NCBI GenBank assembly: GCA_943324415.2
Contig: CALPLN020000031.1
Coordinates: 1-14,500, forward strand
Length of the DNA stretch: 14,500 bases
Source of the DNA: Sediminibacterium ginsengisoli
GTDB taxonomy: Bacteria > Bacteroidota > Bacteroidia > Chitinophagales > Chitinophagaceae
Direction: 5' to 3'
The notes below the pieces were generated by a model, which was given only the letters and a program-made list of their open reading frames with translations, did not search any database and was not told where the DNA came from. The translations under genes and the position numbers were made by a program. This document shows, piece by piece, positions 14,464 to 14,500 of this stretch; position 1 is the first letter of the stretch; each line of letters starts with the position of its first letter.

Positions 14464-14500
14464 TGGTAAGTGGTTTATAGTCAAACTTCATCAGTTCCTC
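14456..14500 (-). CDS. possible C-terminal tail of an upstream gene
   Basis: Reading in from the right edge, 14 codons (EELMKFDYKPLTND) end in TAA at 14458-14456, overlapping the dehydratase ATG by eight bases. The peptide looks like a normal protein end and the overlap suggests an operon. The piece is too short to identify and could be chance. Confidence 0.35.
   Translation of the reverse strand, partial: EELMKFDYKPLTND

Overview
The window looks like chromosomal DNA of an AT-rich member of the phylum Bacteroidota, probably close to the Chitinophagaceae. The evidence is: proteins with type IX secretion (T9SS) C-terminal sorting domains, standalone TonB-C-like and lipoprotein genes, TAnnTTyG-type promoters, a general lack of Shine-Dalgarno sequences, and the His-rich single-pass membrane proteins common in that phylum. 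No transposase, integrase, phage or CRISPR gene is visible.

Layout. The left edge (1-71) is a CAT-anticodon tRNA lacking its first three bases, followed by a small hairpin and an intrinsic terminator. Then come two adjacent paralogous genes for His-rich, single-pass membrane proteins (253-1828). Immediately after them, the 3' half of the same tRNA, the small hairpin, the terminator and about 70 bases of trailing sequence appear again (1860-2018), roughly 88% identical by hand alignment. This resembles the footprint of an element inserted at a tRNA 3' end, or an old segmental duplication. A third, more diverged copy of the trailing part alone lies at about 3780-3868. Each copy precedes a separate transcription unit.

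Three genes encode secreted proteins with calcium-binding FG-GAP/VCBS-type repeats: a lipoprotein (2095-3759), a 685-residue T9SS protein (3932-5989) and a 1269-residue T9SS protein (10398-14207). The two T9SS proteins end in the same 155-residue module (about 60% identical, ungapped). All three genes share a promoter and transcript start of the form TAnnTTyG-N3-4-ACCC(n)CAAA, so they may be co-regulated. They are probably cell-surface or released proteins, but their ligands cannot be read from sequence.

Between the second and third repeat protein lie ordinary genes: a 55-residue zinc-ribbon protein (6071-6238), a flavin amine oxidase (6262-7305, minus), an NTF2-fold lipoprotein (7529-8050, minus) with a strong 14-bp terminator, an exported SxxK serine hydrolase (8216-9487) and an exported protein with a TonB-C domain (9482-10300, minus). 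The right edge holds a pterin-4a-carbinolamine dehydratase (14224-14463, minus), probably coupled to the tail of an upstream gene that leaves the window.

The least explained structures are the tRNA-half/terminator/leader repeat family, the aberrant tRNA T-loop shared by both copies, the common promoter of the repeat-protein genes, and a perfect 22-bp palindrome over the start codon of the 685-residue gene.
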